Shown: positions 11,467 to 23,702 of the stretch, one piece after another
How positions within the stretch are numbered: the stretch's first letter is position 1
Layout of the letters: each line of letters begins with the position of its first letter
Origin: Diatrype stigma
Taxonomy: Eukaryota > Ascomycota > Sordariomycetes > Xylariales > Diatrypaceae
DNA length: 64,000 nucleotides
Reading direction: 5' to 3'
Assembly (NCBI GenBank): GCA_022225965.2
Contig: JAKJXP020000091.1
Location: forward strand, 1-64,000
The notes under the pieces: model-generated
What the model was told of the DNA's origin: nothing
Databases searched by the model: none
The model's input: the letters and a program-made list of their open reading frames with translations, nothing else
Position numbers and translations under genes: made by a program

Positions 11467-12291
11467 CTATTCAGAGATGGAACCATTAGTACTCGTGCCG
11501 ACAAATACGACGAGGACAGCAGCGTAGGTAGCCGTTGAGATGAGCGTCTCGACATTCGTGACCCTCACGCCCAAGGACAGCACCAAAGAGAACAGCAGCA
11601 CCGCCGAGGACGCTGTGATCAAGCTCGTCGCGACGGACTGGTCAAGCGTCATGATCACCACCGGGACCACGAGGAAAGCGCCCCCTGTGATGGCGATGAC
11701 GAACCGGACCAGGCCGTCGACGAAGTGCGAGACGGTCTTGGGCGGCTTCCCTCCCTCGAACTCCCGTTTGCGCGACAACCGCTCCTCGCGAGAGAAGGCG
11801 AGGCGCGCCGGCAGATACCGCATGAACGTGCTCCGTAGCGGGTCGATCTTGTCGTCGCCGTCTCGGAACAGGGAGTAGTGCGATTGGAAGGGGTTGTTGA
11901 AGTCATCCCGTGATTGGAAGAAACGCTCAAACAGGAGGCGCCGGTCTCGCACCTCCGTCGCTGGCAGGCTCTTCTTCGTCCTCATATAGTGGTAGTCGCG
12001 TAAGGCCGTGGCTGGACCGTTAGTTTTGGCCCCCCCTGAATGAAAACATGATGAGTCTGGATACTAACCGTAGTCATGCATTGTGCACCGGAGACCACTC
12101 AGGTCATCATCCGATATCTCACTGTCTCTTTGCACTCTACTCTTCAGCCTCGCAAGTTGAACTTCTAGGCTGGTAATGTTTAATCGGTGGAGGAACTCGA
12201 AGCGGAGGAAGTGAAACTCCTCCTCTTCGTCTAATGAGCGTCTCGTGTACTCTACTAGATGTCGCCGTTCACGCTCCTCTGTTGTTCCCAT
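11467..12291 (-). CDS. DUF6594-type membrane protein
   Basis: Two exons, 255 residues: 12069-12291 and 11467-12011, separated by a 57-nt intron (donor GTTAGT, ACTAAC branch, TCCAG acceptor) that restores frame as HDYATALRDYHYMRTKK. The N-terminal two thirds is a charged helical region (FLRFEFLHRLNITSLEVQLARL), where this fungal family usually forms a coiled coil. The C-terminus has three hydrophobic segments: FVIAITGGAFLVVPVVIMTL, an ITASSAVLLFSLVLSL segment, and a last one around TYAAVLVVFVG. That architecture, with the final YAAVLVVFVG signature, fits the DUF6594 family, whose function is not established. It is divergent from the HET gene, 913 bp away; such genes are often found together in fungal accessory regions. 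An integral membrane location is inferred. Confidence 0.82.
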
Positions 12292-13204
12292 TCTTTTTAT
12301 CCGTTGAGTACGTCGTCGGCTTATAAGCTTCGACTGATGCCATTTTACCCTTATAGTATGACCACAAAGCTGCGTATCACGGGAAGTTGTGGGAATATAC
12401 TAAGATGTTGATTGACTAAGTAGTACGAAACTTTAATCCGGCATCAGGCTCGGTACCACCACTTGGGCGCAACATAAAAATACATCCAAGGGACTAAGTC
12501 TGCTTTGGGTCTAATAATGCCCGCTCACCGAGTCGTCATCGGCACTGTAGTTACGCCACTAAGGAGTAGGTAGTAATCGTCGTAAAAAAAGAAACAACCC
12601 AGGCCAATAAGAGTTTGAACACCGTCAACAAACCGGGTTTCTGCGCTGTTCTTACTTAGTGGTACTACAAGAAGACTTGGTTGTATACCATCCAACAATA
12701 TGAACTTCACATTGATACGATATGACTTAGCTGGCGGGTTCCCGCAAACCTGGTGGTGTGGAACGTGTGAATAGTTACTACACAGGCGATTGTACTTTTC
12801 TTACAGGTTTAGTCTCATGACCATAGGCGCATTCTTAGCTCGTTGTTGACAGGAAGACTTTTATGATTCAAGGTTCATGCTGTATAGAGACAAGCCATAT
12901 CTCAGAAGCATTAGTAGAAACGTGTAATGGAAAGGAAAGCGTATCATAAACCACCAATTTTGTGCCATACGATAGGATACGATATACACCAGGGTATGTT
13001 TGCATTGAACGGTGTAGTTTGACCAACGTTGCATTGGCAACGCCAACCTGCATAACGCTAACTTTTTCAGTCCTGTTCGGACACCGTATAGGCCATCACG
13101 TAGACCCAATCTCAACGCGGGGCCTCAGCCGTCCTCAGTTCAAGTTTGGGATCTATCATGATAGATTTCATAGTTCTCTAAACCTCCAATGCCTTTCATC
13201 TAAC
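12292..13204. promoter_or_regulatory. Divergent spacer between the DUF6594-type and HET genes
   Basis: The start codons of the two neighbouring genes face away from each other across 913 bp, so both promoters are here. The frame of the HET gene stays open upstream to 12962, but the residues before 13205 show no family similarity. I see no repeat or other gene. Confidence 0.5.
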
Positions 13205-14752
13205 ATGTGGCTTATTGATACAGCCAGCCTTCACTTGAAGCTCTTCTCGAATAAGTTGTGTCTGCCCCCCTACGCTATCCTCTCGCACACCTGGGAGGAT
13301 GAAGAGATATCGTTCCAAGATCTCGCCGACTTAGGCAAGGTTAGTGACCGAAAGGGACTGGCCAAAGTCGCTGCTTTCTGTAGACTGTCCAAGGAATGTG
13401 GATGGCATTACGCCTGGGTCGATACTTGCTGCATAGACAAATCAAGCAGTGCTGACTTGTCCGAGGCGATCAATTCCATGTTTGATTGGTATGGAAAAGC
13501 TGGTATCTGCTACGTCTATCTTGCCGACTTGGACCCTACAGATCCCTTTGAAAACGCCGTTGGGAACTGCAGATGGTTTAGTCGAGGATGGACACTTCAG
13601 GAGCTAATCGCTCCGCGAAACGTGGAATTCTACGACTCTTCGTGGAGATATCGGTCGAATAAAGATGAATCAAGCGGAGTACTATCGAAAATCACCAACA
13701 TCGACGAGGAAGTCCTCAAGATGGCCAGGAATCTAGACACAATCTCTATTGCTAAGAGAATGTCATGGGCGTCTACCCGGATGACAACCCGAACCGAAGA
13801 TATTGCCTACTGCTTGTTAGGCATTTTCCAGGTAAACATGCCTTTACTATACGGCGAAGGTCACAAGGCTTTCATACGCCTCCAGGAAGAAATTATAAAG
13901 AACAGCAATGATCTGAGTATATTTGCCTGGCAGACAGGCATAGAAATGGAGACGGATGAATTTCGAGAAAGTTATAACAATACGCGCCGCTTTTGCTGTG
14001 GACTCTTTTGTCTATCACCTGGGTGGTTCATGAACTCTGGAAATATCCAAGTCCAGAAGGGCCAACGGGCTGAAGAGTTCGCGATTACCAACGCCGGGAT
14101 AAGATTCAATAACGCCCCGCTATTCCGGCAGCGGGACGCCCTGGTTCTGCCCTTGAACTGTTATGATACAAACTACCCCGGGTTCAACTTAGGCGTATAT
14201 CTCATGCCATCAGGGTCAGACTATCTTCGCGACTATACTGCAGAGCTAGCGCTGATCACCTACTGGAACCCACCCACGGAGTTCAAGTCGATCTATATTC
14301 GCAAGCAGGAAGTTTTCAAACCAACGCCCCCCTTCTATCATCACACAGACAACTGCATAACATTTGACTTATCTCGATCAAACATGCGCTTTGGATTTGT
14401 TTACGTCGAGCCATCGGATGATGCCTGGGACCCCATTCACCAAACTCTGAAGATCCCACAAAACCAGACGGGATATATGATCTTCACGTTCCAGAGCTCT
14501 AATGCCCCCTTTACATTCTTGCTAGTGGTGGGTGAAACTCGTTGGCTGGCTCCCTGGGCATCGATCTTCGAACGTGGACAATCGCCCGCTGTTTTCGAGT
14601 CGCTGCGGAAACTTGAGACATTACCCGAAGTGGTGGGACAGAACGCCCAGCACCAGGTCTCCGTGCACACAGACTCCCTCAGACTACTTCTCAAGCTTGA
14701 GCCAGACCCAAATAGAGTGGACCATCTCACTGTTCATGTCAGATGCTATTAG
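13205..14752 (+). CDS. HET-domain (heterokaryon incompatibility) protein
   Basis: Intronless, 515 residues. I chose the ATG at 13205 (MWLIDTASLHLKLF) because HET proteins of this type start with M-x-L-I-x-T just before PPYAILSHTWEDEEISF; the frame is open upstream but not family-like. The HET domain runs from about residue 20 to 165 with its three classic blocks: AILSHTWEDEEISF, WHYAWVDTCCIDKSSSADLS and CRWFSRGWTLQELIAPRNVEF. It is followed by AKRMSWASTRMTTRTEDIAYC and LLGIFQVNMPLLYGEGHKAF, typical of this subgroup. The C-terminal 250 residues show no NACHT, ankyrin or WD repeats. HET domains trigger cell death on recognition of non-self; which partner this one answers to is not visible. No stops or frameshifts. 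Confidence 0.93.
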   Translation: MWLIDTASLHLKLFSNKLCLPPYAILSHTWEDEEISFQDLADLGKVSDRKGLAKVAAFCRLSKECGWHYAWVDTCCIDKSSSADLSEAINSMFDWYGKAGICYVYLADLDPTDPFENAVGNCRWFSRGWTLQELIAPRNVEFYDSSWRYRSNKDESSGVLSKITNIDEEVLKMARNLDTISIAKRMSWASTRMTTRTEDIAYCLLGIFQVNMPLLYGEGHKAFIRLQEEIIKNSNDLSIFAWQTGIEMETDEFRESYNNTRRFCCGLFCLSPGWFMNSGNIQVQKGQRAEEFAITNAGIRFNNAPLFRQRDALVLPLNCYDTNYPGFNLGVYLMPSGSDYLRDYTAELALITYWNPPTEFKSIYIRKQEVFKPTPPFYHHTDNCITFDLSRSNMRFGFVYVEPSDDAWDPIHQTLKIPQNQTGYMIFTFQSSNAPFTFLLVVGETRWLAPWASIFERGQSPAVFESLRKLETLPEVVGQNAQHQVSVHTDSLRLLLKLEPDPNRVDHLTVHVRCY

Positions 14753-17700
14753 CATGTCTTTAGCTTGAAGAGTTAGAATGATATTAAAGTTTGGACATTG
14801 AATACGAAGTTGGTCATCCGAATCGTTGCAACTTGTTGGGGCTCTACTCCCTGAAAGAAACCCTGGCTCCACAATGCTCTGGGTTATATATTCTCCTCGG
14901 ACATGTTCCGCTGGACATGTCAAATCTAATAGGTATCACCCATTGCTTCGCAACTAGACGACTGAATATAACATTAGTTAAGTGAAGAGCGTAGTTATCG
15001 TCTAACAAAATCTCACGACATGCGTATGGGGTTTACCTTCATACTACATAAAATGCCCATTATATTCAGCTGACATGCTGAGCAATGAGCGCATCCGTTA
15101 TGCTAGATTTAGGATGAAACGAATATTGAAGATCCTCGCATCGAGAGTAGGCCACATATCACGTAGAAAGTTCAACGCTATACCATTTCCTGGATCTTCC
15201 ACCCTCGACACGATTCATTAGTCTAAGTCGAACAGCAACGCCGCGAATGGTGAAACATGGTTGCTAATGACTACTTGCATTCTCGGACTGTAAGCATCTT
15301 ATGAAATTATCTTCGTCCCTACATAGCGAGTCTTCGGGCATGCTTCTTATCCCATGTGATATGGGACATCTTGCTTTGAAAGCATGACTCTAGACTTTGG
15401 GACCACTGAAAGCGAGTGTTTAGGGGCAAAAGAGTGTATTATATAGGTAGGGCCTGCTGTATATGCTGCTTCTAGTGGGTACTGGGGCCCTAGCCCCCTT
15501 TATATAGACGGAAGCCGAAAAAGACTGGTCTATTTTCGGTCCATTCTAACCCCTTATCGGCTTAAGACAGTGCCTCCGTATGTGTAGCTTTGCTGAACGG
15601 TCGTAACATGATTTTCCTTTCTCCCTTATTGTCTCCTGCTCGACAGACCGCTGAGGAATGGGCGTGGGCTAGGACGCGGGGGGACGTGGCGTACTCGACC
15701 ACACTTGCTTAATCGCCAGCCATCCGGCACACCACCGCATAGCCCTCCTTCGAGGGGCTTCGGGATACGCGACAATCAGCGGGGGTGAATAGGGGCAAAA
15801 TAATGTTGTAGAAGGCAAGTCGCTTGTTGGATAATGTTGCAGGTCAGGGGCTCCATTCGGAGATAGGGGCTAGGAAACGCTCCACCTGGGCGGTATAACT
15901 TCTATCCGAAGCTTCCACCGTTCAATTCTGTACATAACCGGTCTTCCAGCTCTAGCTTAGGAAGCTCGTATCTAGGCAGAAAATTATCACTTTCTGCTAT
16001 ATGCCCCAAACTTCATACGATCCTCTAGAGCGTTATAGATAACAAGTGACGGGTGGGTGGATGGGTCACTGCAGATCTGGCAACCCCTATTCAATTAACA
16101 CATGGCCTTTTTATTGATAAAACCAGGGCAAGCGAGAAGTGATAAATGGCGATTATTCTGAGTATGACGGGTACTAATGTTTGATATCTCACAATGCCAT
16201 GTCTATTTATCTTGCGAACCAGGTAATACGCAGCTACAACTCGGAAACACCGTTACATGATAGCCATAGGTCTTAGTACGAAAGGTGAGTAGATTAGGCA
16301 CATTAGCTCACCTGGTTCGCTGTGTGCAGTGCAGGAAGCATGGAGACCAGCAAGAAGTGTGCCTATTTGTATGCCTAGAGATTCATTCTATCATAACTTT
16401 GACGTCTCACGGACTTGTGTACGCGTGCATTCTAGGTAATGATGTTACATGACTTGTCATGTCATGGTACAGCATGCAAGGTCAGCATGGCTAGCGGTGT
16501 GCCATGGAATATAAGGTCGACAACTATCTGATGATCCATGTCTTGATGCCGTGATGGATGACATGCATGCCTTATACGTAACGAGCATATCTACATAGAT
16601 ATACATAGCTGGGGGTTTCTTCTAGTGCCGAAGTTAAGTAGGCTCCGGTTTTCGCTTGGGTCACCGAACCTTCCCTTCCCTTCCCTTCCTCCCCTCAGCT
16701 GCATTTCTATCCTGTCTATTCGTGCCGTGTCCCGTATGCCTCGCTACTGTTACTTTCCCAGATGTGGATAGCTGCTGTCATGCCATGCCATATTATATAG
16801 TATTGACAAGCAAAAGAAACACAGCGACGCCCGTCGGATTGGGGAAGCTTCTAGTTCACTCATAGGTACATAATCAGCGTTCGTGATGTAGAGGGGTGGA
16901 GAGAAAATGGAAGGGGGGCGGGAGTAGAACAACGGCCATGTACTATGTGAAACCAACAGAGGAAAGGACAATTTGGGTCTAAACCAGAAAGGATGCAACT
17001 AGATTGCAATACATATATAGTCAAGTGTAGCCGGGCTTACTACAGAACTATCAGTCTATGGCAGGGTAGGGTAGTGTAGTAGCGTAGGACAAGGATCTAG
17101 CAAAACGGGAGGCGTAAGCCCTAGCGGAAAAAGCGCCGTCGGTCAGTGAACTGCCTATATCAGGCAGCATATGGGAAGATCGAGAGGTATGGGAAAAGGC
17201 CTTTTGCGTAGCTCTCTTGGTCAAATCTGCCAAAGCTAAGCTCCTCTGCAGCATCAGCATGGTCTATGCTCGTTTTGCGCCTTCTACCCTTGCACAGGGC
17301 TTCTCAAAGGGTCAAAAGAGAAGGGGGGGGGGCGGTCCAGCAAGCTTTGTTAGGAAGATAAGATCTAAGATTTTAGTGTATTTAGGAGAAGATACAGTTC
17401 ATAACTACATGCCATGTACATACCTGCATGTATTTCGACTCACTGGGGCTCCTCGGGGCAAGAAGCACGGGAGGCAAGGCACACAGACTCTGCCTTGATT
17501 GTTATGGCTGGGAAATAAGAGAAATCGGGGGACAAGAAAGACCGGATGAACTCTTCCGGCTCCTCTACTCGCGGCCGCTAGAGCCTCCAGAACCACTAGC
17601 ACCCACTGCGGGTTCGGAGGAAAGAGCTATGGCCCGTGGGAACCCCCTCTTCGGATCCCCCGTCTGGGCTGGCGATCAACCGTTGATGGCGGCTGACACT

Positions 17701-18486
17701 TCCTACCACGTAGCAATGCAATGATGGGGCGGGAAAGGAATTAAGGGGGGGAGGAAGGCGGGGAAGCAGCCACTGCAGTATCTACATAGCTACGGGGTTT
17801 CAACAAGTCAGGCTGAGAGGCGGCCATGATGGTGGTAAGAATGTACGTGATGCGCAGTACGTAGGTAGTAATGGTGGTGGAGGTGAGATCTCGGGTAATA
17901 CAAGATATCCCGTGAGGTAGATGGAACGAAAGGGATTGGCTTGAAGATCAGTAAGCCGTAGTAACGTACTTGGGTAGGTAGGCAATTGGGGAGGGACGTG
18001 CGTAGGTGGGAAATGGCCTCATGAGCAGGTACGTACATACGATAGTCACGTCTGACACGCATGTATAGCTTGAAGAAAGGTCGGGTTTGTGGAGAACAAG
18101 AGGAAGCTGAAAGACAAAAAACCTTGCCAAGGTGACATAGGAGTTGACTGACTGACTAACGGTCAGAAAGGCAGAAAAGAGCAAACAGGCAGAAAGCAAT
18201 GCCGGTCCTCCTGGATGAGGGAGTGCGCGATGGAATGGCGGACGGACCGAGGTTAGGTTCAGATGACATAAGCATCTTACGATGGATTCGGGCATCTAAA
18301 TCACATTATCCATGCATCATCATGTCGGTCTGGTATTCGAATTAACTAAGTTGCCTACGGGAATATATGTCGGCCTTCGGATTTAAAGAGAAATCGGGCA
18401 AAGGGACTGGAGTACTGTTTCGCTTCATCTCCGCCTCTCCTGGTCAACTACTTAGGTAAGTAGGAAGGTAGTCTTTCTTTGTTTTC
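14753..18486. other. Gene-free region, 3.7 kb
   Basis: No convincing gene on either strand. Features seen: a CTTCC tract at about 16671-16693, a G-run at about 17323-17332, and TAGGTAGGT/TACCTACC-type short palindromes near 17940-17985. The right end is the 3' flank of the YVH1-type gene. Candidate frames of 60-115 codons in 16650-18300 lack family signatures. Confidence 0.5.
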
Positions 18487-19959
18487 TTACAGATTGCCAT
18501 TCCTCCCCGGCGGCAGCGGCGGCGGCATCCGCAGCGTAGTTCCGGCGCCGCGCCCCTCCACCGCGTGATCTCCGCCAGCACCCGGGCGCGGCACCACCTC
18601 GTCGACGCGGCTCCGGGCGAGCGAGAAGGCGGGCACGACCCACTCGCGACAGCTGCACTGGAAGCCCTGCCAGGCGAAGCGGCCGACGTTGGCGCCGCAC
18701 TTGGCGTTGGGGCAGTTGAGGCGGCCCTCGAGCGCGCCGCCCTCGAGCGCCGGCCGCATCCACGACAGCGTCTCGACGAAGAGGTGGGCGCAGTCGGTGG
18801 CGCGCTCGTCCCCTTCCCCTGTTGGCGCGTGCGGGATGCGGAACTTGGGCGTCGCCAGCACGCGCCGGCACTTCTTGCAGCGGGCTTCCTTGGCGACGAC
18901 GGCGGACTGGTTCCTCCTCGCTGCGTTGTTGGGCTCCTCTGCTTCCTCCTCTTCCTCGCGGGCTTCGTCCTCGAACCGGATGTCCTGCGCGTCGGGCGCC
19001 ACGCGCGCGTACCGGGCGTCCTTGAGCATGCGCTCGTACTGCCACTTCTGGTAGACCGGGTGGTTCTCGAGACTACTGCCGCTGCTTCCTCTCTCGCCCT
19101 CCCCCTCGATGGGGCAGCCCATCTCCCACCACAGCGCGAGCTGCTGCATGAACCCGTCGTTGGGCTGCGCGATGGACCGCGCCTCCTGGACGAGCTTCAG
19201 CGCGCTGTCCACGACGCTGGCGGCCTGGGCGCGGCGCTGCGCCGCCGTCGTCGTGGAGGGCTGCCGCCCGCCGAACCGGTGCGGGTACTTGTACAGCAGG
19301 TAGGCGATCACGCAGCCGACGGAGCGCGACCGGCCCATGGCGCAGTGCACGTAGACGGCGCCGGGAGAGGCGGCCTCGGCGGCGTTTTCTGCTGCTCCTG
19401 TCGCCGTTCCTGCTTCTGCCGAAGACGATGATGCATCCTGGTTCGCCGTCGCGGCGTTTCTCCGGGGGTGCAAACCTTCGTCGATGAAGCGCACGGCGGC
19501 GGGGAAGTGGCAGAGCAGGTCCGCATCCTCGTCATCATCGATATCGATGCTGAGGTGCTTGAAAGCGGCGGCCTCTTCTTTGCCCCAGCCCTCGAAGGAG
19601 AACTTGATGGCGGAGAGTATGTGGGTGATCTTGGCCTCGTGGAGCGACTGACGCGCACCCTGGGCGTGGAAGGCCCATATACTGGTGGGGTGGTCAATGA
19701 GAGCGTTCGGTCAGCTAAGATAGTCTAGATACTAGATACTAGATACTAGATACGAGATACGGGATACGGGATACGAGGGCTCTACATATCTCCTGGCTGA
19801 CAGTAGCGGATACGAGATGGGGGGTTAAGGAGAGGAGAGAGAAAGCCAAGATAAGGCTGTTTAAGACCCTGTTCAAGGGCTCTGCTTAAGTGAAACTTAC
19901 CCGCCGACGTAGAGGTTGTCATTACCAGGAATCCTGGAGAGGGATGACGGGGGTATCAT
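18487..19959 (-). CDS. YVH1: Dual-specificity phosphatase Yvh1 (DUSP12-like)
   Basis: Two exons, 417 residues: 19901-19959 and 18487-19681. The intron (219 nt, donor GTAAGT, acceptor CCACCAG) joins NLYVGG to IWAFHAQGARQS, the usual N-terminus. Yvh1 is a phosphatase whose C-terminal zinc domain drives release of Mrt4 during 60S ribosome stalk assembly. The catalytic loop HCAMGRSRS (Cys about 133) is intact. An Ala/Ser-rich insert precedes it. The C-terminal zinc-binding region has CKKCRR (about 287-290), a CAHLF segment, CPNAKCGANVG (about 342-347) and WQGFQCSCREW (about 361-363), then FSLARSRVDEVVPRPG. All expected Cys/His ligands appear present. GC content is very high. The intron carries a TAGATAC tandem repeat. 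No nearby gene suggests shared regulation. Confidence 0.94.
19725..19776. repeat. TAGATAC/GGGATAC tandem repeat in the YVH1 intron
   Basis: Units ACTAGATACT, then GAGATAC and GGGATAC, run in tandem. The tract lies wholly inside the 219-nt intron, upstream of the acceptor, so it does not touch coding sequence. Confidence 0.8.
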
Positions 19960-22900
19960 TGTGAGTTATGTGTATGTGTATATTTTTCCGTGGTTGTTGT
20001 TCATTGGACAGCCGTCGTGGTGGTGTTGATGCCGGTGGTATCGATAAACTTTATTATAGCCGGATGTGGGGTTTGTGGCTTGGTCTTTAAGTGCATACCT
20101 ACCTTAGGTTACAACCTTTAAATAGGTACTTACTGACCTATCTTACTACAAAGACTGAGCTGGCTGGGATATAGGGGGTGATAGGGGATGTTCTTGTCGA
20201 GTCTTGCGATTTCCAGGCGAAGCGCGGCGCAATTTGTTATTTCCTTCATAACATCGGGAACGCTCAAGAACGTACCCAAATCACCCCGTAGCAATAGTTA
20301 TCGCCACAGTTGGACTCACCCGGTGGAGAACCCTTGAATACTTCTTCGTACGTACTTACTTGATAAATACATATTCATAGTACCAGCATATGCCAGGTGC
20401 AGGTGGTCATGACTACCCGTATTGCGTACATAATAAGGCAGGGCAGCGTGTTTCTAGACTAAACCCGCAACGCCTGGCTATGTCATAGGGCTGAATCAGG
20501 TGGCTGCCCAACCGAGAGCTAGTCTAGACAAGACACCCGGACCCTCCACTGCTCCCTACCTACTTACCTTACCTTGCCTTGCCTTGCCTTACCTTATCAC
20601 GTTATCAGCCGGAAATCGAGCTTCCACTTCTAGAAAGCAGTGGGGAGTGGGGTAGAGGGGAGGGGAGGGGAGAAGAAGTCCAGGAGGGAGGGGTCGACTA
20701 GCTACATATGTAGCTACCTACTAGATAGTCCAGCTACTGAATAGTTATAGGTTTGTAGAAAGTGCATGTGCTAAGGTAGCTAGAAGGCTGGGCGGGGGAG
20801 GATTAACTGCTTGCATCCAATGCACATAGAGAGAAGAGATGTCGAGGGAAGAACGCCTTGTGATGCACCGAATATTCAGGGAGGGGCTGGCTGTACATAC
20901 GACAAATTTCCCGCCTATTAAGAGTTCACATGTATCTGCTTAGGCATATATATATATATATATTATCTATATACGCATTATGTACCAATATGTATGTATG
21001 TAAGTAATTTATCTTTGGATTCCATAAAGCGTCTTCCTGTCCTAAATATTTCCTTTCATCTTCCGATCCGAACCACGGTTCTCTGACCCATCTGGGTGAA
21101 CTTCATCTTATAAACACGTATTTCTTCCAATCCATAGAGTCACTACCTTTAAGAACAACAACCATCCGATGACTTTACTGCTCTTGTTGTACCCTGTATC
21201 ACGAACTACACTACTACATGACTGCCTGGGCATGACCTCCGCAGAGGTGAGTGTGTGATGTTTGCGGTAAGAGCCCCCGTAACCGTAACTCGAATATCCG
21301 ATGCCGTAGACAACGTTTCCCCCCATCACAAGAATACCAAATAACCCCCCTTTTCACCACCCCCTTATTACCAACGACCTGACATGTCCCGAAGCAAATA
21401 CAATTCAATGTCTATGTGTGCGTATGTGCGTCTGTGTGTTCAAGTCGTTCAGTCAATTAAATCGTTCATTCTTTCTGGGCCCCTTTAAGCCACCGCTGTT
21501 ATGAGAAAAAAGCGACAGCAATAATTGCTTCGCCTGTTGCCTTGACGATCGGTATCGTCTGGCCGGCCTCCTTTTCTACCGCTGCTGCATGTCGCAGTCG
21601 GGCGAGACTAAGTTATATGTATGATTGATTTCCCCCATTGCTTTTGTTTTAAACTGCCCAGAGCGCCACCACCCCAAAAATCAGATAAAAACCAAAGACA
21701 GCCCAGCCCGGGACGCAGGGCGTTGTGCAATGCAACGCAACGCCAAGGAAAACAAAACTTAAGAGAGAAAGCCAGATTGGTTCCTACGACCTTGACCTTG
21801 CTCTTAACCTTGCCACCATGCACCACCACTTAATCAAGTCCGCCTTGCGAGGTGCCGGCATTGCGATGAAACTCCTCAACTGAACTCCGTGTATGCATGC
21901 AGGCATATATGTATGTATGTAGAAACCACATCAAAAAAATCATACGGCTGGCTAAGGGGTGGAAAGGGGAAAGGAGGAAAGGGGGTTTGCTAAGTATGCC
22001 CGGAAGGTGGGGGGCCGAAGAAACATCAGATACAACGCCAGAAGCTACTGTGTCAAATGGTTGGCCTATTCAGAAATCAGGGTGGCTAGGTAACCATGAG
22101 ACCTGCGTCTGCCGTTGAACTGAGAGTCGCATTTTCATGTGTGCCCGAAAACGAGGGCGGGTATCGTATCTGGATGTATGGATGAATATTGATCTTCAAG
22201 GCCCGGAGGGAGATTCCAGAGGGGAAAGAGGAAATAGAGTGGCCCGGTAGGTAGTATTTATGGACGTTCTGTGCAGCGCCTTCTATGCAGCAATGCCCTA
22301 TCGTCGTCCGCGGGGATGTGGGTAGGTAGTAGAATCACAGAATCTCACCACATCAATCGCACCGTGCGCCGCGCGGGAATAAGCACCGACGAGGAAAACC
22401 CCGCGCCTAGAAAGGCTGGTCGGGTGCTCTCCATTTGTCATGGCGTGGTGGTAGCTGTCAATACATTGAATGGGGCGTTCCGACAGCGACGGCGACAGCA
22501 GTAGGAGGCAGGTTACTCCCAGGCTGCATGATGCATGCAGCACGGCCAGTTGGTGAATTGTAGGGCTTCGCCTGCAACTGGACCGAAACCCAGTGAGGCC
22601 GGTTGATGTATCGATCAGCCATGACGAGGTGCATATGGGGATGCGCCAAGGCAGCATGCATGGTGTGGAGAGGAACAAGCTCAACCGTCAGCAATATAAC
22701 GGCTTTCGGTCGTACTCCAACCATTTACGTGGCTCAAATGTAATGCAACCCGGCCTTAAAGTACGTCCGAGGCACAGCACAACCGAAGGGGACATAATGT
22801 GTCATGGGTTGGTATATAGGTAGCTTATATTATGGCCATGGGCGGGTTGCAACAGAAAGCCAGCAGTGCTGAGTTGCAGTGCATTTTGTCGCACCCTTTG

Positions 22901-23702
22901 AACTGCTTCAAGATTGGCTGGGTGTTCAGTGTTCACCAAGGGAATGACTTTCAGGTTGCGAGACCAGCAGCGAAATGTCTTAACGAGGCGGGAGATCGGC
23001 CGGGCGAACCGGCCGCGTATATCAGTGGAAGGGGACCAGGAGGGGCCAGGAGGGACTGGGAGGCGGAGGGACCAAGTGGAGGAGAGTAGGAGAGACAAGG
23101 GTTGCCTGTCCTAGATGTGGGATCCCGTAGGGCTAAGTTGCTTCTTTTGGAGAAGGGGGGAAACCTCGTTGGCAATTGATGTCAACTACATGGATGACGT
23201 GATTATCGGCAGCGAATCAGACCCTTGCAGGTCCAACATAATTTTTTCAACCCCTTCCCTCTATCGCACACAGCCACCCCCGTCCACCTGGAATCTTGGC
23301 TTGCCGAACACGGTAGTAATGGCACCCTTCGCAGGGAAAGAAGGGAGAAAGACGATGTTGTGCGACCATATATGCGAGAAGGCCAGACACTGCTGCGGCT
23401 GCTGCGGCTGCTGTTGGTGGATAGATGTTGATCATGAATCAAGCGTCCCTCTTCGGCGTCCCACTGCGAGCTGAGAGCAAATGATACGCTTGCCGGGCCA
23501 GCGAGGGGACAAAGGGACCGGAGCAGATGATTAGATTGGAACAGAACAAAAAAGCCCGCGTCGATCATCGCCAGCAGATTGCTTGGAGGTTGGCCCGGAA
23601 CGAGAAGGTACCCGACCACGAGGTTTTGCAGACGGGGGCGTGGCCAATGCATGTTACCCCCTGAGGGTAGGGAGGGCAAAAAGGCGGCCCCCCGTTTTGC
23701 TC
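19960..23702. other. Gene-free region with simple repeats, 3.7 kb
   Basis: The left end holds the YVH1 promoter. Repeats seen: ACCTT/GCCTT pentamers at about 20560-20595, AGGGG units at 20654-20670, a TA run at 20945-20962, and TATG units near 21905-21921. Open frames of up to about 190 codons occur near 23203-23769, opposite and beyond the zinc-finger gene, but they have no family features. I see no RNA gene. Confidence 0.5.

Noticed and set aside
12962..13204. Upstream extension of the HET protein
   Set aside because: Open by chance; family members start at the position of the ATG at 13205.
18565..19431. Long plus-strand frame opposite YVH1
   Set aside because: Shadow frame in very GC-rich coding DNA; no family features.
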